From assembly GCA_024138025.1 (NCBI GenBank), contig JAMXBD010000716.1, positions 496,001 to 560,000 on the forward strand: 64,000 nt of DNA. Direction: 5' to 3'. Source of the DNA: Combretum micranthum (taxonomy: Eukaryota > Streptophyta > Magnoliopsida > Myrtales > Combretaceae). Below, piece after piece: positions 46,313 through 58,409 of this stretch (position 1 is its first letter; the number at the start of each line of letters is the position of its first letter). Both the position numbers and the translations under genes were made by a program. The notes under the pieces are model-generated. The model ran no database searches. It was not told where the DNA came from and worked only from the letters and a program-made list of their open reading frames with translations.

Positions 46313-48220
46313 TATATATAAAGGATTTTTCAACTATATAAATACTTATGTATTTGCATTGAAATTTTTTTGATGAAATAGAATTTAGAAATTTACAATT
46401 TGAAGGCTAGAATTTTCGTGTCAAAATTGTACCAACCTGTTTTCAAACCCAAATGGCTTTAAATGTCAAAAATAACTTTAGAAATAGATAGATCTTTTCG
46501 AGTAGGTAGAAAACTACATCTTATATGTGAAATTCTAAGTTAAAATGAGCAAGTTTTGACCATTTTAAATTGGAATTTCAATAAATCCAATTTTACCATG
46601 AATTAGAAGATAGAGTTAGAAAATTCAAGTAAAAATTCTATGGAATACTCATTTTGGATATTTTTCTCGTTTAGGTTACCCAAGAGACGATATTTGCTAT
46701 CCGAAGAACTACTTTAATTAGGAGTACTTAACTAAGATATGGCTGAGTGAGTTTACTTCCTCTATTTTTCATACTCATGAATATGCTTGTAGATTAGTAG
46801 CACTAGAAATAGGAAAAGAAAAAAATTGGAAGTGCATGTGATTTATAATTTTGGGTGAATTTGTACTAAGCATGCCAAGTCTTAAATTGTCTATAATCAA
46901 ATGGATGCTTATTTACCATGTTGGAAAGTCTACAATTGTATGATCATCCTTAAGACATTTTAACTAGGTTCCAAAAGCTTAATGAAATTAATTCATGCAC
47001 TTTACATGATGAGTGTCATTACATTCACTATTATACATTTGGTGCAACAAGTATATAATAGTAGTGGTTGGCATAACCGATAGTATCTACATGTGATGAA
47101 TAGTAGCCAAAATGGTCTACAAAGTGACGAGTAGTAGCTAGTATGACCTACATATTTTTTATGGCGAGTAGTGGTTAGTAAGAACTATCAAATCTATTTA
47201 CAAAATGTTTTGCTGTAAATGGCCAGTATACCTAACCCCGAATGAAGGGCGTAAATTCATTCAATATATGGTTCCTGGAAAATCATATGTCTTGTTTGCT
47301 TATGTGTTTAACACATACCATATGCTTGTTTAATTATAGCTTGTTTGATATTTTGATTCGAGTATGATAATCGGTGAATATTCTCACTCAGCGAGTGAAG
47401 CTTACACCCCTATAGATTTTTATTGTCGCAGGATTACTTGCTTCTATGCTCGCGATCACCCTATATCCGAGTAGGAATTCTTTTGAGGAGCATTTGGGGG
47501 AAATCCAATCATGGACTCTAGATTGGAGTTCCTTTAAAATCTTTTAGAAATAGTATTTAATTTTGTGCAAGACTTAGTTTTATTTCGATCCTTGAAGAAC
47601 TTTTAGTGGGAGAATGCTCCCAAGATGATGTAAAAGAACTATTTCCTTATATTTTGTGGGTAAATGTTTATCTAGATTCTTGCTTGTTGCATATTACTTT
47701 CTCAAACTACACATCCCTTACAGTCTCCTATTGTTGTGTTGTATACCATACATATAATATCAAGACTTTCATGTGACTATGATAGTCATTCCATGAGGTA
47801 CAAATAATTAATTGATAATGAATGGTAGAATCATAATAAAGTAATGTTTCAAAGGGTTTTTTTTTTTTTTTTTGTCTTTGAATAGATAAATTTGGACACA
47901 AGGAAGTCGCGCGCGAATGATCGGTTGATTTTGGAGTAGGCTGGCATTTTAGCTGTCAGCCTTTAATCCTAAGCTGCCAACCTAAAAACAATGGACAACG
48001 GCTTAAACTCTAACTTGAAACATCAGAGGAAATTTTACGAATTGGGTATTTAGGCTTATGCTGGCATATAGGCCGCCCACGTAATCTGATAGGTTGCCGG
48101 TATACCCTAGAAAGCCGCCGGGCTAATGTACGGCCTTGGACTTTAATTGTCCCATGAAGATTTTAAGCCGCCAGCTTTATTTCCTTCTTGTCCAGCCTAT
48201 ATCCCTACAACAAACAATGC

Positions 48221-48228
48221 TATAAATA
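48221..48228 (+). promoter_or_regulatory. TATA box of the gypsy 5' LTR
   Basis: TATAAATA within CTATAAATATGTCC, conserved in the 3' LTR at 55,657. It is followed by a pyrimidine-rich leader and AAACCCTAG. Marks the likely U3/R promoter. Confidence 0.7.
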
Positions 48229-49414
48229 TGTCCTATCTTCAGTTCTATCTCTCATAACCTCTCCTAAACTTTCGAAAACCCTAGTAGACACTCTCTAAGG
48301 TAGATTTCTTCAAGGAATTGAGTAAGTGATCTTTCCTATCCCTTTAGTTCGTTTCAAAATGATTCTTTCTAAGATTTCCATTGTTGTTGATGAAGGAGGT
48401 TGATAATTGGTAAAAGTTAGAGGAAACTGTAAGTGTGGAAATTGGGGATTTGCAGTTCTACAATCAATTGAAGGAAGATAAGAATCAATCTGTAACTATA
48501 ATTTATAGATATTAAGTTTTGAGGAAATTTAAATCACATGTGTTGTTGTGGATGATTTGTAAATGCATAAACAATGGTGAATAGGTATTCTTGTGAAAGG
48601 GTTTCTCTATTTCGTTGGTGTTGATTTAGAGATTGGTGATTCTACGAATTTCACAGGAGAAAGGTGAGTTGGAGAATTCTAGTTTAATGAATTAAGGTTA
48701 AGGGTTTATATTACTTATGCTGTTATCAAGGTTATAAATTGATTTGTGGACGAATGATTCTTTGTTCAGGTGTTTTATTGAGAGCAGGATTTCTATTCCT
48801 TAATCTGAAACAGGTACGTCCTTACCATGTTTGATTATTTGTGCTTGTAGGATTAAATGATTAAAACTGACCTAATTCTATTCAGCCTAAATTAAGAGTG
48901 TGTTGTGTGTGCTTGGTTGGGGTTAGTAAAGACCACGTAAAGTGTGATACTAACATTGGAAACCTGATGATCTTTGTGCGAGATTGTCCCGAGTGGACTC
49001 GTGTATTGAGATGATTCCAGTAGTTTAGGAGTAGTGCGAGTACAACACCAAGGTGTGTGGGAGATTCCCAACACCATATATATATATATATATATATAAT
49101 ATTATCTATTTTTCTATACTGCTTGTTTTTAAGAAGTCTGAGTTGCTCCAAGTTTAGAATTAGTCGCGGATAATCTTAAACTGTGTTGTATGCTGGATAA
49201 AAAAAAGATAATAATTGGTGCTTGCTACATTAGATCTTAAGTCGTGTGTGAGTTGTTTGATGTATGATCATGTGCCTGTGTTTTCAGTTTAGATTTGTTG
49301 GACATTTTTGCTCATTCCTTTTTATTTTTCAAGTTTAGGTGAAGACCAGATTGTGTATGACTTATCTAGCTTTGATGTTTTCATAGAACTAGGGATGACG
49401 ATAGTGGAACCAAC

Positions 49415-50115
49415 TACCTAACCAGGGATGCAACCGGGGCGGGTTTGGGACGGGTTGCACAAGACCCGAACCCAACTCGCTTCCTAATAGGATATCTCAA
49501 ACCTGCCCCGCAACCCTATAGGGTTTTTTATTCAATATCGAAACCCGCCCCTACAGGGTTTTGACCCTGACCCACCCCACCTCGCAACCCACTTCATTTA
49601 TTTTTTTTTTCTTCTTTTCAACTCTTAGTTAAATTCAATTGCATCTTCCAACAAAATATTAGGTTGTAAGCCAACAACTAGACTTCAGTATGGTCTAAAC
49701 CTAGCTAGGCTAGTTACAACACGCTCGTCAATTCACAAGCACATAGAACTAGCTATTTTATTTGTTAAAACAATAAAAATTAATAATATTATAAAAATAA
49801 CATTTTAAGAGATAAAATTAAAAATTACAAAAAAAAAGACAAAATAAAATTAAAACTATTAACAACCATTGTTAAAGATAAAAATTAGTAGGGTTTTATT
49901 TTTTTAAATTTCAAACTCAATTTTTTAAATTGTTTATAATATAACGGATTCGGGCTACCTATCGGGCTTTTTTAATTACTCGAACCTGACCCTAAACCTT
50001 ATAAGGTCGGCATGTAATTTCCCAAACCCGTCCCGCAACCCTATAGGGTTTTAAACGGTTCAGGCGGGCCGAGTATCCTACAATAACCCGCCCCGGTTAC
50101 ATCCCTATACCCAAC
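49415..50115. mobile_element. hAT-type MITE (685 bp) in the gypsy 5' LTR
   Basis: The element is 49,423-50,107. The terminal inverted repeats are about 21 bp: left CAGGGATGCAACCGGGGCGG and right (reverse complement) TAGGGATGTAACCGGGGCGG, two differences. The flanking 8-bp duplications are TACCTAAC (49,415-49,422) and TACCCAAC (50,108-50,115). The 3' LTR holds the empty site TACCCAAC once at 56,858-56,865. An 8-bp TSD and (C/T)AGGG(A/G)TG ends are typical of hAT. It is GC-rich at both ends, AT-rich in the middle, and has no transposase. Confidence 0.92.
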
Positions 50116-50440
50116 TAATATGTAGATGGCTAGATTTGAGTTAGATTGATGATGGTTAGTTTAATAAATTTCCTTTAGACTTCTAGTTGTAAAGACTTTA
50201 TGAATTATTAGTTTTAGAATTCTTATGAAATCTTTCTCAGTTGGTTTGGTTTATACCAACATAGATGCTTTAGGAGTTATGTTTCTTGATTTTCTATATT
50301 AAGTATTCCTTTATGTGAATTTTGGAGTTATGTGATGGTACATTGTAGTTTATAGATATTTAATAGCCTTAGCATGTTCTTATGAAGAGAGGATATGTAG
50401 CGGGTTGTAATGCCATCAAGTTAAGGCGTTATAGCTTATT

Positions 50441-50452
50441 TGGTATCGGAGC
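50441..50452 (+). promoter_or_regulatory. Gypsy primer-binding site
   Basis: TGGTATCGGAGC, seven bases after the LTR end. It differs by one base (G for A) from the initiator tRNA-Met complement. Confidence 0.85.
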
Positions 50453-50641
50453 TTCGGTTGATGATCTTTTCAAAATTAAGATGTGAACTCCTTAGGGCGG
50501 TAAGCATTGATGAGTGGGGTAGAAATAATAGAAGTTGCTTATATAGATAGTTTTATAGTATCATGTAGTTTATATAGCGTTTAAATCTCTGCAGTTAGTT
50601 TTTCCCTTTTATCTTATGTTTTGGTGTTTGCTTGTGATAGA

Positions 50642-51865
50642 ATGCCACCTAGAAGGAGAGCCCCTGATACTAGTTCCTCTAGGAATGGTGATAAGGAATA
50701 AGCACATGTGAACCAGCTACCCTTGAACCAAGAACCTAGAGAGATGCGCCTCCCCCCCTCCCCCCCCTCCCCCCTCCTCTACTTATAGGACAGTAGGTAC
50801 GTAATGTTGTTGTAGAAGGATAAGTGTCAATTGACATCGCACAATTGATGCAGGTAGTGAATGCTCTATTGGGAGTAGTTAATTAGCAACAGCAAAATAT
50901 AAGGTAGGATATGCAAATTGTGCAGGCCAATGCTGAGGCTTGGAGACAGGAGGCACAGAGGAACGATGGTAATAGTGTAAATGGAGGCCATGGAGCAAGA
51001 TACGTTGATGTGCTCAGCCTAAACAAGTTTGAGCCCCAGCCTAGGAAGCCATTAGAGGCTTGGTTATGGTTAGAGGAGGTGGAGAAGGCATTTGCTGCTT
51101 TGGATATACCAGAGAACAAAAAGGTGGAATATGCCTCCTACTTGCCTATTGGGAGAGCAAACAACTGGTGGTTGAGCACCAAAAGACACATGGCAAGAGC
51201 AATCACATAGGAGATGTTCAAACAGGCCTTCTATAGGGAGTTCTTTCCTGATAGTGTGAAGCAGAAGATGCTTTAGGAGTATTATGCATTGCAGTAGGGT
51301 AAGATAACAATAGAGGAGTACGAAGCTGAGCTGCACCGATTGATGAGGTTTCTACCAGACTCCCTAAAGAAAAGTGAAGAGGCCAAAGTGAGCAGATTTA
51401 TCACTAGTCTAAAACCTAAAATTTAGTATCAAGTCAATTTGATGGACTTGAATAACTACTCTACTATGGTTAACAAAGCTAAGATAGTGGAGCAGGGCTT
51501 GAACAAAATTAAGAGGCATGAGACTCAGAAGAGCCAGATCTATTATGGGAAGTAACCAACTGCCTATGTTCTTTATCAAGATACGGGGAAGAGACCAGTT
51601 ACACAGCAGGTCAAGCCAGCAGTTCAGTATGCAAAAAAGAAGTACATCAGATGCCTTGGACCTTACGACATTAAGGAATGCAAGTGGCCTGAAAATGCAT
51701 GTTTTTCATGTGGCAAGATAGGACATAGCCACAAGTTTTTCAAAGAGAGAATCATTCCCTAAGTTTATTGCTTTAAGTATAGGCGGAGAGGGCACAAAGC
51801 CATTGAATGCAAGGAGTCTGGAAGGCTTTTGGGTTCAGCAGCACAGATGGGTCGAACTTAAGGTA
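50642..51865 (+). pseudogene. Gypsy gag with zinc knuckles
   Basis: ATG at 50,642 (MPPRRRAPDTSSSRNG), then a Pro-rich run from a poly-C stretch (50,752-50,776). The Retrotrans_gag core is KFEPQPRKPLEAWLWLEEVE...FAALDIPENKKVEYASYL...ANNWW (51,028-51,175). Two CCHC knuckles follow. The first (51,700-51,741) is CFSCGKIGHSHKFF, last Cys replaced by Phe. The second (about 51,768-51,810) is CFKYRRRGHKAIEC, second Cys replaced by Tyr. In-frame TAG stops stand where Gln is expected at several places (for example near 51,275 and 51,296). Confidence 0.88.
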
Positions 51866-51924
51866 GACAAGGACAAAGGGCACCAGCCAAGATATATGCA
51901 CTTCAGCATCGAGACACCACTAAT

Positions 51925-52306
51925 GTGGACACTATAGCTGGTACACTTCACATATTGCTACATAATGCCTATGTTCTCTTTGATACTGGTGCAAGTTTTT
52001 CTAGTATACATGAATCTTTTGTTGCTGTTTGTGGTGCGCATCTTGAAATTAAGCCTGTATGTTTGTCTGTGAATACGCCTTTGCGGAGTGGGGGCTATGC
52101 TGCATAAGATATGTAAAAATGTGGATATTGAGATGATGGGTAGACATCTACCTGCAGATCTTGTAGTCTTGAATATGGTAAACTTTGATATGATATTAGG
52201 AGTAGACTGGTTAGTGAAACACCATGTTGTGATAGACTTCTATAATTTAGCTGTGAAGTTTAGTCTAACCGATGGAGATCAATTTGAGTATGGGCTTGAG
52301 ATATAA
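51925..52306 (+). pseudogene. Gypsy aspartic protease
   Basis: NAYVLFDTGASFSSIHESFV holds the DTGAS active site at 51,982-51,996. The domain continues after a frameshift (52,088 on) with DLVVLNMVNFDMILGVDWL, the conserved FDMILGMDWL flap-side motif. It cleaves the polyprotein in active relatives. One frameshift inactivates this copy. Confidence 0.88.
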
Positions 52307-52359
52307 AAACCTCCAACTCTGCCTACCTATGAGTTGTAGGAAAAGTCATCTTTGGCAAC

Positions 52360-52990
52360 TATGACAGAGAGGGAAGTAGAGTTCTGTTTAGATTTGAAAC
52401 TAGGTACCTTACCTATATTAAAGACACCTTACAAAATGGCTCCTACAGAACTTACTGAATTAAAAGCACAATTAGAAGAATTGCTCCAAAAGAAGTTTAT
52501 CAGACCTAGTGTGTCGTCATAAGGAGCTCCAGTGTTGTTTGTGAAGAAGAAAGATGGGAACATGAGGTTATGTACAAATTATCAGGAGTTGAACTAGGTA
52601 CTGATTAAGAAAAAGTACCCATTACCTAGAATAGACGATTTATTTGATCAGTTGGCAAGGGCAAGAATATTTTCTAAGATTGATCTTAGGTTTGGATATC
52701 ACCAGCTATGGGTCAAAACAGAGGATATTCAGAAGATAGCTTTCAGGACCAGGTATGGGCATTACGAATTCATTGTCATGCCATTTGGTCTGACCAATGC
52801 ACCAGCAGTATTTATGGACCTCATGAATAAAGTCTTTAGAGACTACCTAGACCTTTTGTAGTAGTGTTCATTGACGATGTGCAAGTATATTCCAAGTCAA
52901 AGGAGGAACATGAAGAGCATTTGAGACTAGTTTTGACCAGACTATAAGATGAGAAGATATATTTAAGTATGAATTCTGGTTAGAACAAGT
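52360..52990 (+). pseudogene. Gypsy reverse transcriptase
   Basis: Reads [30 protein letters not shown], stop, [53 protein letters not shown] (first catalytic Asp in KIDL), [20 protein letters not shown], then the catalytic FIDD at 52,867-52,878 after a frameshift. The polymerase Asp residues survive, but at least three stops and one shift interrupt it. Confidence 0.92.
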
Positions 52991-53289
52991 ATCTTTCTTG
53001 GGAAACATTGTAAATGGGGATGAAATTTCTGTAGATCCTAATAAAGTGAAGGCAGTGGTTGAATGGCCAAGACCTAAAAGCATATTTAAGATCAGAAGTT
53101 TTCTAAGAATGGTAGGTTATCACAGAAGATTTACAAAAGACTTTTCCAAGATAGCAAGTCCATTAACCAGATTGACACAGAAAGGGGTGAATTATGTATG
53201 GAGTGATGATTATGAGAGCAACTTCCAACGATTGAAGGAGAAGTTAGTGTCAGCCCCAGTATTGGCTTTACCTATGAGTGGTGAAGAGT

Positions 53290-53640
53290 ATACAATATAC
53301 AACGAATCCTCGATATAAGGATTAGGTTGTATGTTGATGTAAGAAGGCAGGGTGATAACATATGGTTCTAGATAGTTGAAGCCATATGAGAAGAACTACC
53401 CAACGCATAACCTGGAACTAGCAGCAGTGGTTCATGCACTGAAGCTTTGGAGACATCACCTTTATAGGGAGAGATGTAAAGTGTACACAGATCATAAAAG
53501 CCTTTAGTACATCTTTACCCAAAGAGAGCTAAACATGAGATGGAAGAGATGGTTAGAGCTCATAAAAGATTATGATGTGGACATACAATACCACCCAGGA
53601 AAGGCAAATGTTGTAGTAGATGCCTTGAGCATAAAGAGAA
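53290..53640 (+). pseudogene. Gypsy RNase H
   Basis: Reads GLGCMLM, stop, EGRVITYGSR, stop, [40 protein letters not shown] and KSL, then WLELIKDYDVDIQYHPGKAN with VVDALS. The first catalytic Asp (DAS in relatives) is Glu in ESS; ELAAVV and TDHKSL (catalytic Glu and Asp) are kept. The family is RT_RNaseH of Ty3/gypsy. Confidence 0.88.
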
Positions 53641-53899
53641 ATGAGGATTTAGCAGCCTTAGCCACATCAAAATGGCACTTAATTGATGACATAAGGAAAC
53701 TTGAGTTGGAGATAGTGACCAGACGAGTGGGTAAAAAATTAGCAAACCTACAAATTCTGGCTACTCTGGTTGAAAGAATCAAAACAGCTCAATAGATGAT
53801 CAAAGTATCTTGGAGATAAAGAGGAGAATAGAGATTGGTAGAGCACCTGAGTTTTATATTGATGAAGATAGTATGATGCTATATAAAGGAAGATTATGT

Positions 53900-54730
53900 G
53901 TACCAAAATAAGGAGAATTGAGAAAGGAGTTATTGAGAGAAGTACACTACTCTAGTTATTCCATCCATCCAGGAGGTAACAAGATGTACCACGACCTACA
54001 AAATTTGTATTGGTGGAACAACATGATGAAGGAAATTACTGAGTATGTGTATAAGTGCCACACCTGCCAGATGATTAATATTGAACATAGAAGACCGGTA
54101 GGTGAGCTAAAGCCTTTGCCAATACCTCAATGGAAGTGGGAGCATATCACCATGGATTTCATTACAACCCTACCCAAGACAAGAGAAAAGTTTAACTCAG
54201 TATGGATGATTACAGATAGACTCACAAAGGTAGCTGACTTTATACCTATTAAAACTAGGTATAAATTGGAATGTTTGGAATAATTATACATCAAAGAAAG
54301 AGTAAGATTACATGGCATACCAGTAACCATTGTGTCTAACAAAGATACTAGGTTTGTTGGAAGATTTTGGAAGAACTTACATCAAGCTTGAGGCACTAAA
54401 GTTGTGTTTAGTACTGCCTATCATCCTCAGACAGATGGACAGACTGAGAGGACAATCCAGATCTTTGAAGACATGTTGAGAACTTGTGTCTTAGACTTTA
54501 ATGGTAGCTGGGATGAGTATTTGCCTTTAGTGGAGTTTGCATATAACAACAATTATCAAGCATCAATTTTTATGCCATCGTATGAAGCCTTATATAGTAG
54601 AAACTGCCGATCACCGATTCATTGGGATGAAGTAGGGGATAGGCAGATTTTGGGACCAGAATTGATACAGGATGCCAACAATAAAGTTCAAATGATCTGA
54701 CAAAGGCTTTAAGCTGCTCATAGCCCTAAG
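53900..54730 (+). pseudogene. Gypsy integrase
   Basis: The zinc-binding part shows VHYSSYSIHPGGNKMY and CHTCQ (HHCC). The core shows ITMDFITTLPKT (first Asp), VSNKDTRFVGRFWK (second Asp, SDRD in relatives) and STAYHPQTDGQTERTIQIFE (Glu). Then YSRNCRSPIHWDEVG. One stop at about 54,281 and another at 54,390 break the frame. All three catalytic acids are present. Confidence 0.92.
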
Positions 54731-55165
54731 AAAAGCTATACTAACAAAAGAAGGAGACCTTTGGAGTTTCAGGTTGGACAGCATGTGTTGCTTAAAATTT
54801 TGCCAACTAAAGGTGTTGTCAAATTAGGGCTACAAGGCAAGTTGAACCCCAGGTATGTGGGGCCATATGAGATCTTAGAGAGGATAGACAATGTGGCTTA
54901 CAAACTAGCTTTATCGCCTAGTTTGGAGGGAGTACACAACGTGTTTCATGAGTCGCTATTGAGGTAGTATGTGAAAGACCCCGAACAGATAGCAGAGTTA
55001 GATCTACTGGATATGCATCCTAATCTCATTACTGTTGAAAGACCAATGAAGATAATTGATACTAAAGAGAATATGTTAAGGAGACGAGTAATCAAATATG
55101 TGAAAGTACAATGGACAAATGAAATGGAGAGAGAAGCTACTTGGGAGCTTGAGGAGGCGATATGA
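54731..55165 (+). pseudogene. Gypsy integrase C-terminus and chromodomain remnant
   Basis: GQHVLLKILPTKGVVKLGLQ, GKLNPRYVGPYEILERIDNV and VHNVFHESLLR are the GPY/F region. After a stop at 54,967, KYVKVQWTNEMEREATWELE (about 55,098-55,157) matches the VKVQW.......TWE core of the chromovirus chromodomain, which in active elements targets integration to marked chromatin. Confidence 0.82.
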
Positions 55166-55221
55166 GCAAAATATCCCGAGCTATTTAATAAACTAGGTAA
55201 CTTCGAGGATGAAAGTTTCTT

Positions 55222-55236
55222 TAAGGAGGGGAGAGA
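55222..55236 (+). promoter_or_regulatory. Gypsy polypurine tract
   Basis: TAAGGAGGGGAGAGA immediately before the 3' LTR; plus-strand priming site. Confidence 0.85.
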
Positions 55237-57183
55237 TGTAAAGTACAGATAATTAATTTATAATGAATGGTAGAATCGTAATAAAGTAGTGTTTAAAAAG
55301 GTATTTTTTGTCTTTGAATAGATGAATTTGGACACAAGGAAGTCGCAGATGAATGATTCGATGATTTTGGAGTAGACTGGCATTTAAGTCGCCAAGCTCT
55401 AATCCTAAGCTGCCAACCTAAAAATAATGGACGACGGCTTAAAGTCCAGCTTGAAACCTTAGAGAAAATTCTACGAATTGGGGATTTTAGCCTACACTAA
55501 CATATAGGCCGTCGGCATAATCTGATAGGCCACCGACACACCCTAGAAGGCCGTCGGCCTAATGTACAGCCTTGGAGTTTAATTGTCCCCCGAAGATTTT
55601 AAGCCGCCAGCTTTGTTTCCTTCTTGTCTAGCCTATATCCCTATGAGAAACAATACTATAAATATGTCCTATCTTTAGTTCTATCTCTCATAACCTCTCC
55701 TAAATTGTTAGAAACCCTAGCAGACACTCTCCAAGGTGGATTTCTTCAAGGAATTGAGTAAGTAATCTCTCCTATCCCTTTGGTTCATTTTGGAATGATT
55801 CTTTCTAAGATTTTCATTGTTGTTGATGAAGAAGGTCGATCATTGGTGGAAGTTGGAGGAAACCCTAAGTGTGGAAATTAGAGATTTGCAGTTCTACAAT
55901 CAATTGAAGGAAGGTAAGAATCAATCTAGAACTATAATTCATAGACATTAAGTTTTTAGAAAAACTTAAATCACATGTGTTATTGTGGATGATTTGTGCA
56001 TGCATAAACAATGGTGAACAAGTATTCTTGTGAATTAAGGTTTCTCTATTTCGTTGGTGTTGATTCGGAGATTGGTGATTCTACAAATTTCACAAGAGAA
56101 AGGCGTATTGGAGAATTCTAGTTTAATGAATTAGGGTTTAGGGTTTATATTACTTATGCTATTATCAAGGTTGTAAATTGATTTATGGACGGATGATTCT
56201 TTGTTCAGGTGTTTTATTGAGAGTAGGATTTCTATTTCTTAAGCTGAAACAGGTACGTCCTTACCATGTTTGATTATTTGTACTTGTAGAATTAGATGAT
56301 TAAAACTGACCTAATTCTATTTAGCCTAAATTAAGAGTTTGTTGTGTGTACTTGGTTGCGGTTAGTAAAGACCACGCAGAGTGTGATACTAATGCTAGAA
56401 ATCTGATGATCTTTATGTGAGGTTGTCTAGAGTGGACTCATGTATTGAGATGATTCTGATAGTTTAGAAGTAGTGCGAGTACGGCACCTAAGTGTGTGGG
56501 AGATTCTCAACACTATATATATATATATATATATATATTATATCACATATTTTTCTATACTGCTTGTTTTTAAGGAGTCTGAGTTACTCCAAGTTTAGGA
56601 TTAGTTGTAGATAATCTTAAACTGTGTTGTATGCTGGATAAATAAAAAGATAATAATTGGTGCTTGCTACATTAGATCTTAAGTCATGTGTGAATTGTTT
56701 GATGTATGATCATGTGCCTATGTTTTTGGTTTAGATTTACTGGGCATTTGTGCTCATTCCTTTTTATTTTTCAGGTTTAGGTGAAGACCAGATTGTGTAT
56801 GACTTATCTAGCTTTGATGTTTTCATAGAACCTAAGGATGACGATAGTGGAACCAATTACCCAACTAATATGTAGATGGCTAGATTTGAGTTTGATTGAT
56901 GATGATTAGTTTAATAAATTTCCTTTAGACTTCCAGTTGTAAAGATTTTATGAATTATTAGTTTTAGAATTCTTATGAAATCTTTCTCAATTGGTTTGGT
57001 TTATACCAACATAGATGTTTTTGGAGTTATGTTTCTTGACTTTCTATATTAAGTATTCATTTATGTGAATTTTGGAGTTATGTGATGGTACATTGTAGCT
57101 TATAGATATTTAACAGCCTTAGCATGTTCTTATGAAGAGATGACACGTGGTGGGTTGTAATGCCTTCTAGTTAGGGCGTGACA
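55237..57183 (+). repeat. Gypsy 3' LTR
   Basis: 1,947 bp, TGTAAAGTAC to GGGCGTGACA. It has the GCC-rich module (55,376-55,615), TATA box (55,657-55,664), an (AT)n run (about 56,514-56,537), and the empty MITE site (56,858-56,865). Confidence 0.92.
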
Positions 57184-58409
57184 CATTCTTAAGTCTTAAT
57201 ATTGTTTGTGGCAAACTGCCACATTTAAAGTACCCTTCGGGGTGTGACAGTATCTACCTCTAATCACCCTCAAATAAGTAAGCAAGCTGAGGTCTCCAAC
57301 AAAGAGCTCAAGCGAATCTTAGATTAAGCATAAAGCATACTGGGCTATTAAGTTGCTGAACTATGATCGCACGATTACTGGCAAACATAGGTTCTCCCAA
57401 TTGAATGAATTGGACAAACTGCACTTGAATGTTTATGAAAATAAATGGATATATAAGGAAGAAGTAAAAAAAAATGGCATGGTGCAAAAATCAGACACCC
57501 ACATGAATTTAAAGAAGGTGACTTAGTTTTGTTGTTCAATTCTAGGTTGAAAGTTTTTCCTAGAAAACTCACGTCAAGCTGGTTAGGTCCTTTTAGAGTA
57601 AAGAAATTCTATAATCATGGTGCTATAGAGGTTGAACAATCTAATAAAGGAACATGTAAGGTCAATGGCCAGAAACTTAAACCCTATCAAGGACAACCCA
57701 TGTATAACTCATCTTTTTTCTCACTAACTTGTACTTGTATTTATAAATAAGTTTCTAGAGCAAAATCAGATTTTGATTAAAGTATGATGTTTAGGGTAGG
57801 ATAAGATCAATTTTTAAGGCCACGAAAAGAAACCTAGATGAAGTTGTGCATAAAAGATTGAAAGAAGAACCTTAATCTGCTAACAATTTTAGGCGTGGTT
57901 CAACCCGCAATTAATTTGCTATAAAAATGTTGGGAGGGGTGATTAAGAAAGATTAAATGAAGGGTTGATGAATTTTTGTAATAGATTAAATGTGCTTTAT
58001 TAACAATTTTAATCTCCACAATTATAGGAAAATAATGAAATGGTAAAATTTGACCAAAATTTTTCGAATTTTGAGATGAAATCACCAAGTAACTCAATTG
58101 AGCTTAGTAGAGCAACATCATTTTACTAATGAGTTAGCTTTACTTTGTTAAAATCACTCTATGATAACCATGTGAAGTAGTTATTCTTGTTATTTAATGC
58201 AAGAGTTTAGAGCTAAGATTGACTTAAGGTTCCTAGTAAGGCTACTTAATTAATTACTAAAATCTTAAATGATCTGTATGCTTTCCAATCAATCATTTTG
58301 AGAGCCTTGTAGTCTCTAGTGAAGGTTCAAATGATGATTTTAACTTGATGATTTTTCATTGTGATATATAAATTAAAATCAAAATAAAAATGAATATGGG
58401 CTTAAGATT

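Larger units (their letters stand above)
47792..50433 (+). repeat. Gypsy 5' LTR (interrupted by hAT MITE)
   Basis: 2,642 bp including the 685-bp MITE and its 8-bp duplication; 1,949 bp without them. It starts CATGAGGTAC where the 3' LTR has TGTAAAGTAC and ends GTTATA where the 3' LTR has GTGACA. It carries a GCC-rich module (47,938-48,175), a TATA box (48,221) and an (AT)n run (about 49,076-49,098). Confidence 0.9.
47787..57188 (+). mobile_element. Full-length Ty3/gypsy chromovirus (Tekay/Del-like), TSD CATTC
   Basis: The element is 47,792-57,183 (9,392 bp), flanked by perfect CATTC (47,787-47,791 and 57,184-57,188). The order is 5' LTR, primer site, gag, protease, RT, RNase H, integrase, chromodomain remnant, purine tract, 3' LTR. 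RT before integrase is Ty3/gypsy; the C-terminal chromodomain-like end suggests a chromovirus. Apart from a MITE in the 5' LTR, the LTRs have near-equal length (1,949 and 1,947 bp). They differ at roughly 7-10% of sites in stretches I aligned by eye, so the element is old. Many stops, mostly TAG, kill all ORFs. Confidence 0.92.
46313..57249 (+). mobile_element. LTR-A copy 4, 5'-truncated and split by a gypsy element
   Basis: The left part is 46,313-47,791 and the right part 57,184-57,249, separated by the Ty3/gypsy element. Joined, they run from the middle of the LTR to its normal end (GCAAACTGCCACATTTAAAG then GTACCC...GGGGTGTGACA). The right flank is GTATC. The first about 1.7 kb of the LTR is missing. 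The left part starts where copy 3 ends, so the two copies are head to head. Continuation to the right falls inside an Athila-like integrase reading frame. Confidence 0.75.

Noticed and set aside
57375..57572. Minus-strand open frame opposite the Athila-like integrase
   Set aside because: It is a shadow of the integrase C-terminal frame on the plus strand.
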